Positions 46,097-54,868 of a stretch of DNA of 64,000 bases are shown here, piece after piece. Within the stretch, counting starts at the first letter, position 1. Each line of letters starts with the position of its first letter. A program made the translations under genes and the position numbers. The notes below the pieces were generated by a model. That model did no database searches. It was not told where the DNA came from and saw nothing but the letters and a program-made list of their open reading frames with translations. Origin of the DNA: Arcanobacterium_A hippocoleae (GTDB taxonomy: Bacteria; Actinomycetota; Actinomycetes; Actinomycetales; Actinomycetaceae); assembly GCF_031456295.1 (NCBI RefSeq), contig NZ_JAVDUJ010000001.1, positions 1,612,001-1,676,000 of the forward strand, written 5' to 3'.

Positions 46097-46375
46097 ATGG
46101 GTTTCGACGATACGATGAAGAATAAAGCAAATGAATTTTTGGGCGGTGCTAAGGAAAAGCTTGGTGCGTTTACTGGCGATGCGGATACTGAAGCTGAAGG
46201 TCGGGCAGATAAGCTTGAAGCCAAAGGCGCGGAATTTTTGAATCAGGCAAGCGAGAAGCTGGAGGGGGTAAAAGGTGCCCTGGCTGATGCTGGTGAACAG
46301 GTGCAGGCGAATTTGGAAGCAGGGATCGAAAAAGTGAAGGGGATTTTTGGCGGAAAAGACGAAGCCGAAAAGTAA
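46097..46375 (+). CDS. CsbD-like stress protein
   Basis: A 92-residue very hydrophilic, helical protein of the CsbD family (KNKANEFLGGAKEKLGAFTGD is the signature region), followed by a second helical repeat (AEFLNQASEKLEGVKGALADAGEQ). CsbD proteins are induced by general stress and are predicted to be largely disordered; the function is unknown. GGAAAGGGGA precedes the ATG. The gene stands alone, 285 bp after ppdK. Confidence 0.85.
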   Translation: MGFDDTMKNKANEFLGGAKEKLGAFTGDADTEAEGRADKLEAKGAEFLNQASEKLEGVKGALADAGEQVQANLEAGIEKVKGIFGGKDEAEK

Positions 46376-46449
46376 CTGGTACTTTCGTATTTTTGCGTTG
46401 TTGAATCGCGGTTTGAAAACGTAAAAACGTGATTTGCAGATAAAGTTTT

Positions 46450-46499
46450 AGTGTGGCAGTTGGGGCGTTTTGGTGCGCTGTGGCTGCCACACTATTTTC
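46450..46499. terminator. Terminator after the CsbD gene
   Basis: AGTGTGGCAG pairs with CTGCCACACT (10 bp, 24-nt loop, 46450-46493), followed by ATTTTC. It lies between two convergent genes. Confidence 0.75.
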
Positions 46500-46541
46500 A
46501 TCCGAAAATGCTTTTCCTCGCTGTAGTTGGCGAAATGGATT

Positions 46542-47690
46542 TTATTGCTGGCTGACGGGGTGTGGTGGCAAAATCGCATTCACCCATTTTGCAATCACGT
46601 TAAATGCGCGTGCGCGTGCAGCGTAGCGTGAAAATGTGACGTCGTGGATCGCGTCAGGGATTTTTTCTAAGGTGAGTGAATTGCCAAGATTCAGGCATCG
46701 CTTCCAAATTTGATCTACGCGGAGCACGCCGTCTGTGCTGAGGTAACGTGAATCCCATTCACCATTGCCGAAGTATGAACTATCAGAGGTGAGTGTAAGT
46801 ATCGGTGCGGTGATTTGGAGTCCTGCCGCTACTTGCTCGTGACCGCGCAAAATCGCATTCAGCCACCCGGCACGTACCGGGAAGGAAGGGTAATGCCGAT
46901 AGTTGAGATCTGGTTTCCAGCCGTCGGTGAAAAACGGATCAGATTCTGGATCTATTTCCGATGCGGATGATGGGTCGGATAAATGGTTTCCAGTGAGTGA
47001 GCGCTGATAGCAGCCATCGTCATTACTGGGGATGATCGTGGTTGGATCGAGGCGGGAGATGATTTCAATTGCGGGTTGCCCTGCTTGCCGTAAGACGGTA
47101 GCGGCTTGAATTTCGAGCCACGGAGAATTGAGGAGCAGCCCGGTAAGTGCGCCTGGGTGGCGGTGCGCCCAAAGTGCTGTAGTGAGTCCGCCGGTGGAGT
47201 GCCCGTAGAGGATTAATGGTGTATCGGATGGCAGTTCACGGTAGATCACATCGCGTGCTGCGTGGATATCTTCGTCGTAATCGCTTAAATCTGTAGTGTA
47301 TCCCCACATTTGATGCGGTAGATGTGAGCGTCCGTATTTTGCTAAATCAACTGCGTAAAATTTACCGCCGAAAGCGGAGATTGCTCGCGCCAGCTCAACT
47401 TGGTAGAAGTAATCGTTCCAACCGTGAATTGCAAGGAACGCAAATCGTGGTTTTTGCGTCGTTGTGCTCAGCGTGTTGGGGGCGGGGTTGATGGAATTGT
47501 AATTTTGCGCTGTGGTGCCGTTATGTGCAAAGCATTCGGCTTGGGGATCATTGGCGGGATTGTGGCGCACGATAGTGGTGATTTTTCGCCCTTCGGAATC
47601 TGCGTGCAGCTCGCATTGCGTCATTTCAAAGCCTGGTCCAAGGATGTCGGGCTGCCATTGTATTTGTTGATTTGCGTCGTGCTGGTACAT
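46542..47690 (-). CDS. Alpha/beta hydrolase (serine aminopeptidase S33-like)
   Basis: A 382-residue soluble hydrolase. The nucleophile elbow is GHSTGG with Ser165, the oxyanion strand is FLAIHGWNDY (from about residue 85), and a likely catalytic His is in IPDAIHDVTFS near the C-terminus. The layout resembles monoacylglycerol lipases and lysophospholipases. The first 75 residues form an N-terminal extension. No signal peptide is seen, so the substrate is probably intracellular or membrane lipid. It stands alone, divergent from the NlpC/P60 gene. Confidence 0.85.
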   Translation of the reverse strand: MYQHDANQQIQWQPDILGPGFEMTQCELHADSEGRKITTIVRHNPANDPQAECFAHNGTTAQNYNSINPAPNTLSTTTQKPRFAFLAIHGWNDYFYQVELARAISAFGGKFYAVDLAKYGRSHLPHQMWGYTTDLSDYDEDIHAARDVIYRELPSDTPLILYGHSTGGLTTALWAHRHPGALTGLLLNSPWLEIQAATVLRQAGQPAIEIISRLDPTTIIPSNDDGCYQRSLTGNHLSDPSSASEIDPESDPFFTDGWKPDLNYRHYPSFPVRAGWLNAILRGHEQVAAGLQITAPILTLTSDSSYFGNGEWDSRYLSTDGVLRVDQIWKRCLNLGNSLTLEKIPDAIHDVTFSRYAARARAFNVIAKWVNAILPPHPVSQQ

Positions 47691-47896
47691 GAGTCAATTC
47701 TGCCAGCTTTTTCGCTATTCTGCGTGGATAATGAGTCAGATGTTACAAATGTGAAATTTGGTTTAAGTGTTCACATTTATAAAATTGTGATGTACGCTCT
47801 TTTGTAGGGTTTTCAAATTCTGCTAATTCTCGGCGTGTCGCTGGCGTTCTGTGCTTGTGGGATGTGTGACGGGAAAGAAAAATCTGGAGGAGATTC

Positions 47897-49261
47897 GTGA
47901 AGCAAGTTACGAAGAAACTGCTCGCATTTACTGGCGCCTTTGCTTTTGCACTATCACTGGAATCCAGCGCATCTTCTGTGCCGGGCGCTGGAGAGATGAG
48001 CGTGGCACAAATCGAACTCCAATTAACGAATCTCGCTGCGCAAAGCTCGCAGATCCAAGCAGAGCTGGCGGCTGCACGTGCGGCAGAGATCACCGCAAAT
48101 GCAGAAATGATTGCTGCGCTTGATCTGGCAATTACGACACAGGAAAAGTATCAGGATGCGATTGCGCAGGTTGATGCAGCGAAACAGGATCTGGGCGGTA
48201 TCGCGCAGGCAATGTACCGGGATAGTGCCGGCTCGCTGACGAATACGTATTATCTTTTCGGAGCTGACAATCTGCATGAAGCCACGGCACGTTCGCATGC
48301 ATTCAATCAGTTAGCTGATTCAACTGATGCGAAGATCGGGCGTTTGCAGGCAATGCAGACGGTGGCAAAATCGCTGCAGCAGAAGGCTGAAAAAGCTGCT
48401 GCAGAGCAGGCTGAGCATGCCAGTGCTGCGGATAAGGCTACTGCGGACGTCGCAAAGAGAGCAGCAGATGTAGAAAAACAGCTTGCATCTGCGAAAGCAG
48501 AGCGTGAAAAACTCGTAGCTGAACTTGCGAAGCAGCGAAATAGTGATCTTGCTGCTGAACGTGCACGTGTTGAGCAAATGGAAGCTACTCGGGCGCAGCA
48601 AGCAAATGCGCAGGCAGCAGCCGTCGTGGCAAAAGCTGAAGCAAATGCTGTGCAGATTGCTAATGCGAAGATTGGGCAAACTCCGCAAGAAAACACGGCA
48701 CCAGCAGTGAATTTGGCTGATCAGGCGCAGCAGCGGGCGGAAGCTGCGCGGCAGGCCGAGGCTGCACGGCAAGCTGCAGCAGCGGCACAGCAAGCAGCAG
48801 CGGCACGTGAGGCGGAAGCGGCACGTGAGGCGGAAGCCGCAAGAAAAGCAGCGGCGGCCCGTGCAGCGGAAGCTGCTGCAAAGCAAAAGCCACAGGATGT
48901 TCCTGCGCCGCGCAATTCAGGTACGGGTGCACAAATTGTTGCATTTGCTACGCAATATACTGGGCGACCTTATGTGTGGGGAGGTACCACTCCTGAAGGC
49001 TGGGATTGTTCAGGTTTTACCAGCTTCGTTTTCCGTCATTTTGGCGTGAGCCTACCGCGTACCTCGGGCGCGCAATATGCTGCATTTAAGCATCGTGAAG
49101 TGCCGGCTTCGCAGGCACGGCCAGGTGATTTGATGTGGTGGCCCGGTCACGTAGGGATTTATGTGGGTAACGGAAAGAATGTGGCTGCAAATACTCCGGC
49201 GCTTGGCACTACCGTTTCATCAAATTATGGCAGCCCGAGATATCTCCGGATTCTTGATTGA
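47897..49261 (+). CDS. NlpC/P60 cell-wall hydrolase (RipA-like)
   Basis: A 454-residue exported peptidoglycan endopeptidase. A signal peptide covers about 1-30 (KKLLAFTGAFAFALSLESSASS), a long coiled coil about 35-270, and an Ala/Glu/Arg low-complexity linker about 278-335 with AREAE/ARQAE repeats. The NlpC/P60 domain follows (about 345-454), with catalytic Cys371 (DCSGF) and His418 (GHVGIYV). This is the RipA/RipC architecture in which the coiled coil interacts with FtsEX-type or inhibitory partners and separation of daughter cells is the role. GTG start with GGAGGAG upstream. Confidence 0.93.
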   Translation: MKQVTKKLLAFTGAFAFALSLESSASSVPGAGEMSVAQIELQLTNLAAQSSQIQAELAAARAAEITANAEMIAALDLAITTQEKYQDAIAQVDAAKQDLGGIAQAMYRDSAGSLTNTYYLFGADNLHEATARSHAFNQLADSTDAKIGRLQAMQTVAKSLQQKAEKAAAEQAEHASAADKATADVAKRAADVEKQLASAKAEREKLVAELAKQRNSDLAAERARVEQMEATRAQQANAQAAAVVAKAEANAVQIANAKIGQTPQENTAPAVNLADQAQQRAEAARQAEAARQAAAAAQQAAAAREAEAAREAEAARKAAAARAAEAAAKQKPQDVPAPRNSGTGAQIVAFATQYTGRPYVWGGTTPEGWDCSGFTSFVFRHFGVSLPRTSGAQYAAFKHREVPASQARPGDLMWWPGHVGIYVGNGKNVAANTPALGTTVSSNYGSPRYLRILD

Positions 49262-49610
49262 TTTTAACCGCTGGGTTCAGTGTTAATTGTGTAGTTTTGA
49301 TGCGCGGGGCTAACACTGGATCGGATTGCGCTGATTCGTAGTGATCGTGACGCTGATTTGGGTGCGAAGTAGTAAACGAGCAGCGAAAAATACGCGGTGT
49401 ACAAAATAAAAGCTAGCTGCTTCACGACGGGTTTAGTGCAGGAGTATCTTGCAGAAGCTGAGAGCAGCGATACGAAAAATTATTGTGGGGGCAAGAAAAA
49501 CCTGATCTTGCCCCCACAACTTAACTGCTGATTTCACCAAAGCACCACAAAGCGCGGCGTGATCTGTAAATTATTTCACCAACACAGCTGCAACTGCCAA
49601 AGCTGAAATT
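49262..49610. other. Intergenic region between the NlpC/P60 gene and ppa
   Basis: 349 bp between convergent genes. The only feature I can support is the ppa terminator at 49478-49519. The rest has no coding frame resembling a protein. Confidence 0.6.
49478..49519 (-). terminator. ppa terminator
   Basis: A perfect 14-bp hairpin (TTGTGGGGGCAAGA at 49483-49496, complement at 49506-49519, 9-nt loop). On the minus strand it is followed by TAATTTTTC, so it ends the ppa transcript. Confidence 0.82.
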
Positions 49611-50117
49611 TTAACCATGTAGCTGATCGTAGTAGCCGGTGTCTTTTGCGCGCTGGTAAGAACGCCGAATTTCTTCTTCGGCTGCTTCACGCCCAACCCA
49701 GTGTGCGCCTTCCACAGACTTTCCTGGTTCCAAATCCTTATAGACTTCAAAGAAATGCTGTACTTCAAGCCGGTGGAATTCCGAAACATCTTCAATTTCG
49801 GTGCGCCAGGATGCGCGCTGATCTCCAGCGGGTACGCAAATCACCTTATCGTCACCACCGGCTTCGTCAGACATGCGGAACATTCCAAGTGCACGGCAAC
49901 GGATCACACAGCCAGGGAAAGTGGATTCATCAAGAAGAACGAGTGCATCAAGCGGATCTCCGTCCTCTCCAAGCGTGCCGTCAATAAACCCATAATCATC
50001 GGGATAGCGAGTAGAAGTAAAAAGCATCCGATCAAGCCGGATCCGCCCGGTCTGATGATCAAGCTCGTATTTATTACGGTTACCCTTTGGGATCTCGATG
50101 GTGACGTCGAACTCCAT
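49611..50117 (-). CDS. ppa: Inorganic pyrophosphatase (family I)
   Basis: A 168-residue soluble hexameric-type PPase hydrolysing PPi. Metal-site motifs include KYELD (EL of the entry), YPDDYGFIDGTLGEDGDPLDALVLLDE with its Asp cluster, and CVPAGDQR. Length is typical for actinobacterial PPases. It is divergent from dacB, a conserved actinobacterial arrangement. Confidence 0.97.
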   Translation of the reverse strand: MEFDVTIEIPKGNRNKYELDHQTGRIRLDRMLFTSTRYPDDYGFIDGTLGEDGDPLDALVLLDESTFPGCVIRCRALGMFRMSDEAGGDDKVICVPAGDQRASWRTEIEDVSEFHRLEVQHFFEVYKDLEPGKSVEGAHWVGREAAEEEIRRSYQRAKDTGYYDQLHG

Positions 50118-50395
50118 GCGGCCTCCTCGGAAAATTTGATGCGAACGAATCTGCCTTGAAACTGATTTTTTTGGGTTGCGTTTTCGTAATCCAATATTTC
50201 AACTTGGCAGTAGTGTAATTTAGTATCAGTCTACATTGGAAACTGAAAAGCAGTTACGAGAATCGCTTCCGATACATGCACGTGCGTGCGGGAAGCAGTT
50301 TTCTCCGCTGGGAATATTTGCATTTCGCTATTTTTCGCGGTTTTTCACTGTTTTTATTGGGGAGAAAAGTTATCTGAAGGATGTGAGCTAGATAA

Positions 50396-51778
50396 ATGAC
50401 ACGGCCAGTGAAGAAACTTCGCGTCTTGATTGTGACGCTCTTCGCACTGATTGGAGTGTATATTTGTGGCGATGTGGCAGATTTAGTGCCCGGATTCTTC
50501 ACGCTGAAAGAACCACAAAACGCGGCGCAGCCTTATCCGGATTATGACGGGAACTCGAATTTTCCAGAAAAAGATATTTCAGTACCGCAAATGGATCCTG
50601 ATGCGCCGATTCCTGATTCACAAGCAATTTCACAGATTCTGCACGATTTAGCAACAAACGAGAAAATGACCGGAAAAATTTCAGCACTCGTGGCAGATAC
50701 AATAAGCGGTGAAACATTAGCTGAAATTTCGGCAAAACGTCCGACTACGCCAGCATCAGTAAATAAACTACTCACAGCCGTCGCAGCGCTGAGCGTATTT
50801 GATCCAAACGATAAATTTGCGACAGAAACGAAATATGCTGATGGTACCTTGTACCTCGTTGCCGGTGGTGACGTGCTCTTGGCAGCTGAATCAGGGCAGA
50901 AACAGCAAGTTATTGGGCGAGCCGGCTTAGGCGATCTCGCGCAAGAAACGGTGCGCGCATTGCAAGCGCAAGGCATCAAAAAAATAAATCTAGCTTTGGA
51001 TACCACAATTTTTGCGGACGAAACTTATCTTGCTGGAGCAGAGGCAGATATAAAGCGATGGGTCATGGAAGCAAGCCCGATTGCAATAAATCGGAATCTG
51101 CAGCAATCTGAGCAATATCTTGGCTCACCCAAACAACAGGTTTTAAGGCAATTTACGAATCTGCTGCGCAATAACGGGATTGAAGTAGCTGCAAGTAATT
51201 TTGCTCCTGCGCCCAAAACAGCAAAGCTACTGGCAAAGGTAGAATCCGCACCAATCCGTGAAATTGTGGATCTTACTCTCCTAAATTCGGATAATACGCT
51301 GGCAGAAACGCTGGGGAAGATGATCGCGGTGAAAACAGGGCAGCAGGGAAGTTTCCGCAATGGTGCGCAGGCGGTGCGCAAAGAGTTGGCACAGTTAGGG
51401 TTAAATACTGACGGTGTGCACTTAGCGGATGCTTCAGGGCTATCGGAAGAAAATCGAATTACCGCCCAACTCGGAAAAGAAATCTTACAGTACATTGCGA
51501 AATGCACGGATCAAAGCTGCGCGGCACTGCTTCCGGCTTTACCCATCGCAAAACTTGACGGTACTCTCCGGGAGCGCTTTACCAATTTGCCGATTGGCGG
51601 AAAAGTACGGGCGAAGACGGGTTCGTTAGGTTCCGTAACGTCAATGGCGGGATTCCTTTACACAAATTCTGGGCGGCAATTAACTTTTGTAATCATGATC
51701 GATACAGTGCCTGACGGGGGTGCGTACGCATTGCGTCCGCTGGTGGATCACGCAATTGCGCAGATTATTGCGCTCTGA
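50396..51778 (+). CDS. dacB: D-alanyl-D-alanine carboxypeptidase/endopeptidase (PBP4, S13)
   Basis: A 460-residue periplasm-facing penicillin-binding protein that trims or cleaves peptide cross-bridges. A single N-terminal helix (about residues 8-30, LIVTLFALIGVYICGDVA) anchors or exports it. Active-site motifs are S121-V-N-K124, S298-D-N and K407-T-G, in S13 order with the insert between the first two. It begins the plus-strand cluster dacB-DUF2342-tilS-hpt-ftsH. Confidence 0.94.
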   Translation: MTRPVKKLRVLIVTLFALIGVYICGDVADLVPGFFTLKEPQNAAQPYPDYDGNSNFPEKDISVPQMDPDAPIPDSQAISQILHDLATNEKMTGKISALVADTISGETLAEISAKRPTTPASVNKLLTAVAALSVFDPNDKFATETKYADGTLYLVAGGDVLLAAESGQKQQVIGRAGLGDLAQETVRALQAQGIKKINLALDTTIFADETYLAGAEADIKRWVMEASPIAINRNLQQSEQYLGSPKQQVLRQFTNLLRNNGIEVAASNFAPAPKTAKLLAKVESAPIREIVDLTLLNSDNTLAETLGKMIAVKTGQQGSFRNGAQAVRKELAQLGLNTDGVHLADASGLSEENRITAQLGKEILQYIAKCTDQSCAALLPALPIAKLDGTLRERFTNLPIGGKVRAKTGSLGSVTSMAGFLYTNSGRQLTFVIMIDTVPDGGAYALRPLVDHAIAQIIAL

Positions 51779-51873
51779 TCTTGCATGCGAGTCTTAGTAA
51801 GAATGTTTCAGGTGAATTTCTCCAGCCATGAACTTTTCGTATCATTCATCGTGGAAGGCGGTAGACTAGCCAT

Positions 51874-52917
51874 ATGGATTCGAGCGCGCAGATTGCACAA
51901 AGTATTACCAGATATCTCGTCAGCCCTGGGCCGAACGCGGCTCGGCATGAGGCTGCGGCTACCGTAGCCGAACTGCAGCTACAAGCCAAACGAGCTCCGC
52001 GATTCGTAGCTGAAATTACCGGGTTGGCGCAGGCTGCAGAGCTGGCGCAACAGGTGCCGGTATTCGTTTTAGATCGCGCAAAGTGGGCATCTGAAGTAGG
52101 GCGATTCACTGATTCATTGATTGCATGGACGGGGCAGCAGCAAGTGCGGAGAGCAGGGCAAGTAGCAATTGGGAGCGTACTCAGTTTTGCTGCCACGAAA
52201 GTTCTTGGTCAGTTTGATCCCTTCGCTGATCTGCTTGGGCAAACGATACTAGCGGATGCGAGTGTGGATCTAGCTGCAAGTGTAGCTACAAAAGATGCCG
52301 CACACTCTGGTGTATCTGCAAAAACGGAAAGCCTTGATGCTGCAGCGAAATTGATGCTTGTGGCACCAAATATTGCAAAGTTTCGCAATGAATACGATCT
52401 TGACCGTCGCGATCTGGCGCTCTGGGTGAGCGTGCACGAACTGACCCACGCAGTGCAATTTATTCATGCAAAATGGTTGCGCGGGTATTTGCTGGAGCGG
52501 ATGCAATGCGCGTTGAGTCTTGGCGAAGCAGATGAAGACGAGCTGCTAAGCGCAGAAATCGAAAAGATTCAGAATGTCATGAGCATTTTGGAAGGGCATG
52601 CACAGTATGTGATGAATGCTCTTCCAATCGCTGTGCTCCCCAGCCGGGATGCGATCATCAAAGCATTGGCTGAGAAACGTAAAGGTAGCTCATGGCTGCA
52701 GCGGAAGCTGACGAAAGTGCTTGGTTTTGAGCGGAAAATAGCTCAATATCGGCGCGGTGAAGATTTTACGCAATACGTTGTGGCGAATGCTGGAATGGAA
52801 GTATTTAACAAGATTTGGGAAGGTGCAGCAAATCTGCCAGATAACGATGAGTTTGCGCAGCCGCAATTATGGATCGAGCGGATGAAACACACTGCGCGAA
52901 TCGGAAGTGAAGCGTAA
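51874..52917 (+). CDS. Zinc-dependent metalloprotease, DUF2342 family
   Basis: A 347-residue predicted metallopeptidase of the actinobacterial DUF2342 family (sometimes labelled coenzyme F420 biosynthesis associated). The zinc motif HELTH is at 188-192, with a downstream glutamate-rich helix (LEGHAQYVMNA) likely giving the third ligand. The N-terminal half is mainly helical. Its substrate is unknown. It always lies between dacB and tilS in actinobacteria; the 3-bp gap to tilS here suggests translational coupling. Confidence 0.9.
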   Translation: MDSSAQIAQSITRYLVSPGPNAARHEAAATVAELQLQAKRAPRFVAEITGLAQAAELAQQVPVFVLDRAKWASEVGRFTDSLIAWTGQQQVRRAGQVAIGSVLSFAATKVLGQFDPFADLLGQTILADASVDLAASVATKDAAHSGVSAKTESLDAAAKLMLVAPNIAKFRNEYDLDRRDLALWVSVHELTHAVQFIHAKWLRGYLLERMQCALSLGEADEDELLSAEIEKIQNVMSILEGHAQYVMNALPIAVLPSRDAIIKALAEKRKGSSWLQRKLTKVLGFERKIAQYRRGEDFTQYVVANAGMEVFNKIWEGAANLPDNDEFAQPQLWIERMKHTARIGSEA

Positions 52918-52920
52918 TCG

Positions 52921-54057
52921 ATGGCTGGACCGCATCCGCTTGTCGCAGCTGCCCGTAATGCACTGCGCGCAGAGTTTTCCGCTTTTGCTATTGGTGCACC
53001 AGTGGTGCTCGCCGTCTCTGGCGGTGCGGATTCGATGGCTCTGGCAGCAAGCGCACAATACGCAGCACGTGAGAATTTGCTCCAGTTGCATTCCGTCGTG
53101 GTAGATCACGGGATTCGCAGTGAATCGGCGCAGGAAGCAGCTGAAGTACAGCAACGGCTGACGCAGATGGGAATCAGGGCGCAAGTGATTTCACTTAGCC
53201 AGTTGGATCCAGCTTTGGGTGCCGCAAGTTTGCCCACGCTGCAAACTGAAACAGCACAGTATCGGGAAGGTCCTGAAGGTGCTGCCCGCCGTGGAAGATA
53301 TCAGGCGCTCGCCCAGGTGGCTCGTGAATTGGGGGCGCGCAGCGGAAATACTCGCCCAGCAGTAGTGCTCCTTGGGCACAATCGCAATGATCAGGCAGAG
53401 AGCGTGCTGCTTGGGCTGGGGCGCGGCTCTGGCGGGCGTTCGATTGCGGGGATGCCGCGTGCTGGAGCGCTCCCAATTTTTCCGGACGTGCCCATGCTGC
53501 GGCCACTTTTGGATTTTACACATTCACAATTGCAGACAATTTGCCAGGAACTTGCGATCACGTATGTGGAAGATCCGAGCAATCATCTTGATGGACCGTG
53601 GCGGACGGCTGCCGGAGATCCACTGCGTCGGGCACGAATCAGACACGAAGTGATTCCGCTGCTGGAAGATGTACTTGCTGAAGGTGTAGTGGAAGCACTC
53701 GGGCGCACTGCACGGATCCTGCAAGATGATGGTGCAGCTCTTGATGCATATGCGCAACAGGCATGGGCACAGACGGTGGAGACTGAAGATAGGATGCAGC
53801 AATCCCCGTCTGTGCCAGAAAAAAGGACGATTCAAATTTCATGTCTCAAACTGGAAAATTATCCACGCGCAATCCGTACCAGGGTATTGCGCACCGCATT
53901 TTTGGCTAGTGGCGGAAGAGGTGGGGAACTGGTTTTCTGGCATCTCGATCGCCTTGATAGACTTGTGCGAAACCGTCAAAACAATCTCAAGATTGATTTG
54001 CCCGGTGTATGTGCGGTGAAGAATCAGCACATTTTGAAATTCATACCGCGCAGTTAG
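52921..54057 (+). CDS. tilS: tRNA(Ile)-lysidine synthetase
   Basis: A 378-residue N-type ATP pyrophosphatase that converts C34 of tRNA-Ile(CAU) to lysidine. The PP-loop SGGADS is at 33-38 and the second motif LLGHNRNDQAESVLLGLGRGSG follows. The C-terminal part is a short helical domain without the full TilS C-terminal substrate domain, as in other actinobacteria. It starts 3 bp after the DUF2342 gene. Confidence 0.95.
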   Translation: MAGPHPLVAAARNALRAEFSAFAIGAPVVLAVSGGADSMALAASAQYAARENLLQLHSVVVDHGIRSESAQEAAEVQQRLTQMGIRAQVISLSQLDPALGAASLPTLQTETAQYREGPEGAARRGRYQALAQVARELGARSGNTRPAVVLLGHNRNDQAESVLLGLGRGSGGRSIAGMPRAGALPIFPDVPMLRPLLDFTHSQLQTICQELAITYVEDPSNHLDGPWRTAAGDPLRRARIRHEVIPLLEDVLAEGVVEALGRTARILQDDGAALDAYAQQAWAQTVETEDRMQQSPSVPEKRTIQISCLKLENYPRAIRTRVLRTAFLASGGRGGELVFWHLDRLDRLVRNRQNNLKIDLPGVCAVKNQHILKFIPRS

Positions 54058-54129
54058 CTGTGATGCAAAAGCAAATCAGTACGCTGCAAAGAATGTCAAG
54101 ATCCCTTTCAAGCCAAACGGAGGCAAAAA

Positions 54130-54702
54130 ATGCAATTGCAAGACACCCGCAATGCCATTGAAAAAGTGCTCTACACAAAGGATGAAATAGCTGCACGATT
54201 GGGCGAGATGGGGGCGGATATTTCCCGCGATTATGATGGCAAAGATTTGCTGCTGGTGGGTGTGCTGAAAGGCGCGATCATGGTGATGGCTGATCTTTCC
54301 CGCGAAATTTCAGTACCTGCAAAAATGGATTGGATGGCAGTTTCTTCCTACGGTGCATCCACAAAATCCTCGGGTGTAGTACGGATTTTGAAGGATCTTG
54401 GGGAGGATGTGCAAGGGCGAAATGTGCTGATTGTGGAAGATATCATTGATTCTGGTCTGACACTCGCCTGGCTGAAAGAGAATCTGGAAGCCCGCGGGGC
54501 TGCATCAGTAAAAATCGCAACTGCTTTGCGGAAACCTGACGCATTGAAAGTGGATGTGGATGTAGATTACGTCGGTTTTGATATTCCAAATGAATTTGTG
54601 GTGGGTTACGGGCTTGATTATGCCGAAGATTACCGTCATTTAGATTTTATTGGAGTGCTTGCTCCGCATGTTTATGCTCCTGAATCTGTAAATAACGATT
54701 GA
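54130..54702 (+). CDS. hpt: Hypoxanthine phosphoribosyltransferase
   Basis: A 190-residue purine-salvage enzyme making IMP/GMP from hypoxanthine/guanine and PRPP. The PRPP motif VLIVEDIIDSGLTL is central, LLVGVLKGAIMVMADLSREI is the N-terminal loop, and VDYVGFDIPNEFVVGYGLDY holds the purine site. The tilS-hpt-ftsH order is conserved widely. CGGAGG precedes the ATG. Confidence 0.97.
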   Translation: MQLQDTRNAIEKVLYTKDEIAARLGEMGADISRDYDGKDLLLVGVLKGAIMVMADLSREISVPAKMDWMAVSSYGASTKSSGVVRILKDLGEDVQGRNVLIVEDIIDSGLTLAWLKENLEARGAASVKIATALRKPDALKVDVDVDYVGFDIPNEFVVGYGLDYAEDYRHLDFIGVLAPHVYAPESVNND

Positions 54703-54868
54703 GCGCATAGTCAATCAGCCTAAGAAATATTTCCAGAAAATAGCTAGCTTCGCCGCGAAACTGGCTGTACCAGGATCCAGCTTTTCCGCAGAACTCAGTG
54801 TCTGGCAGGGAAAGCATGGAAAACTGAAGCTGGGTACGAGAAGCGCGGCGAATACGGAGAATGAAGAA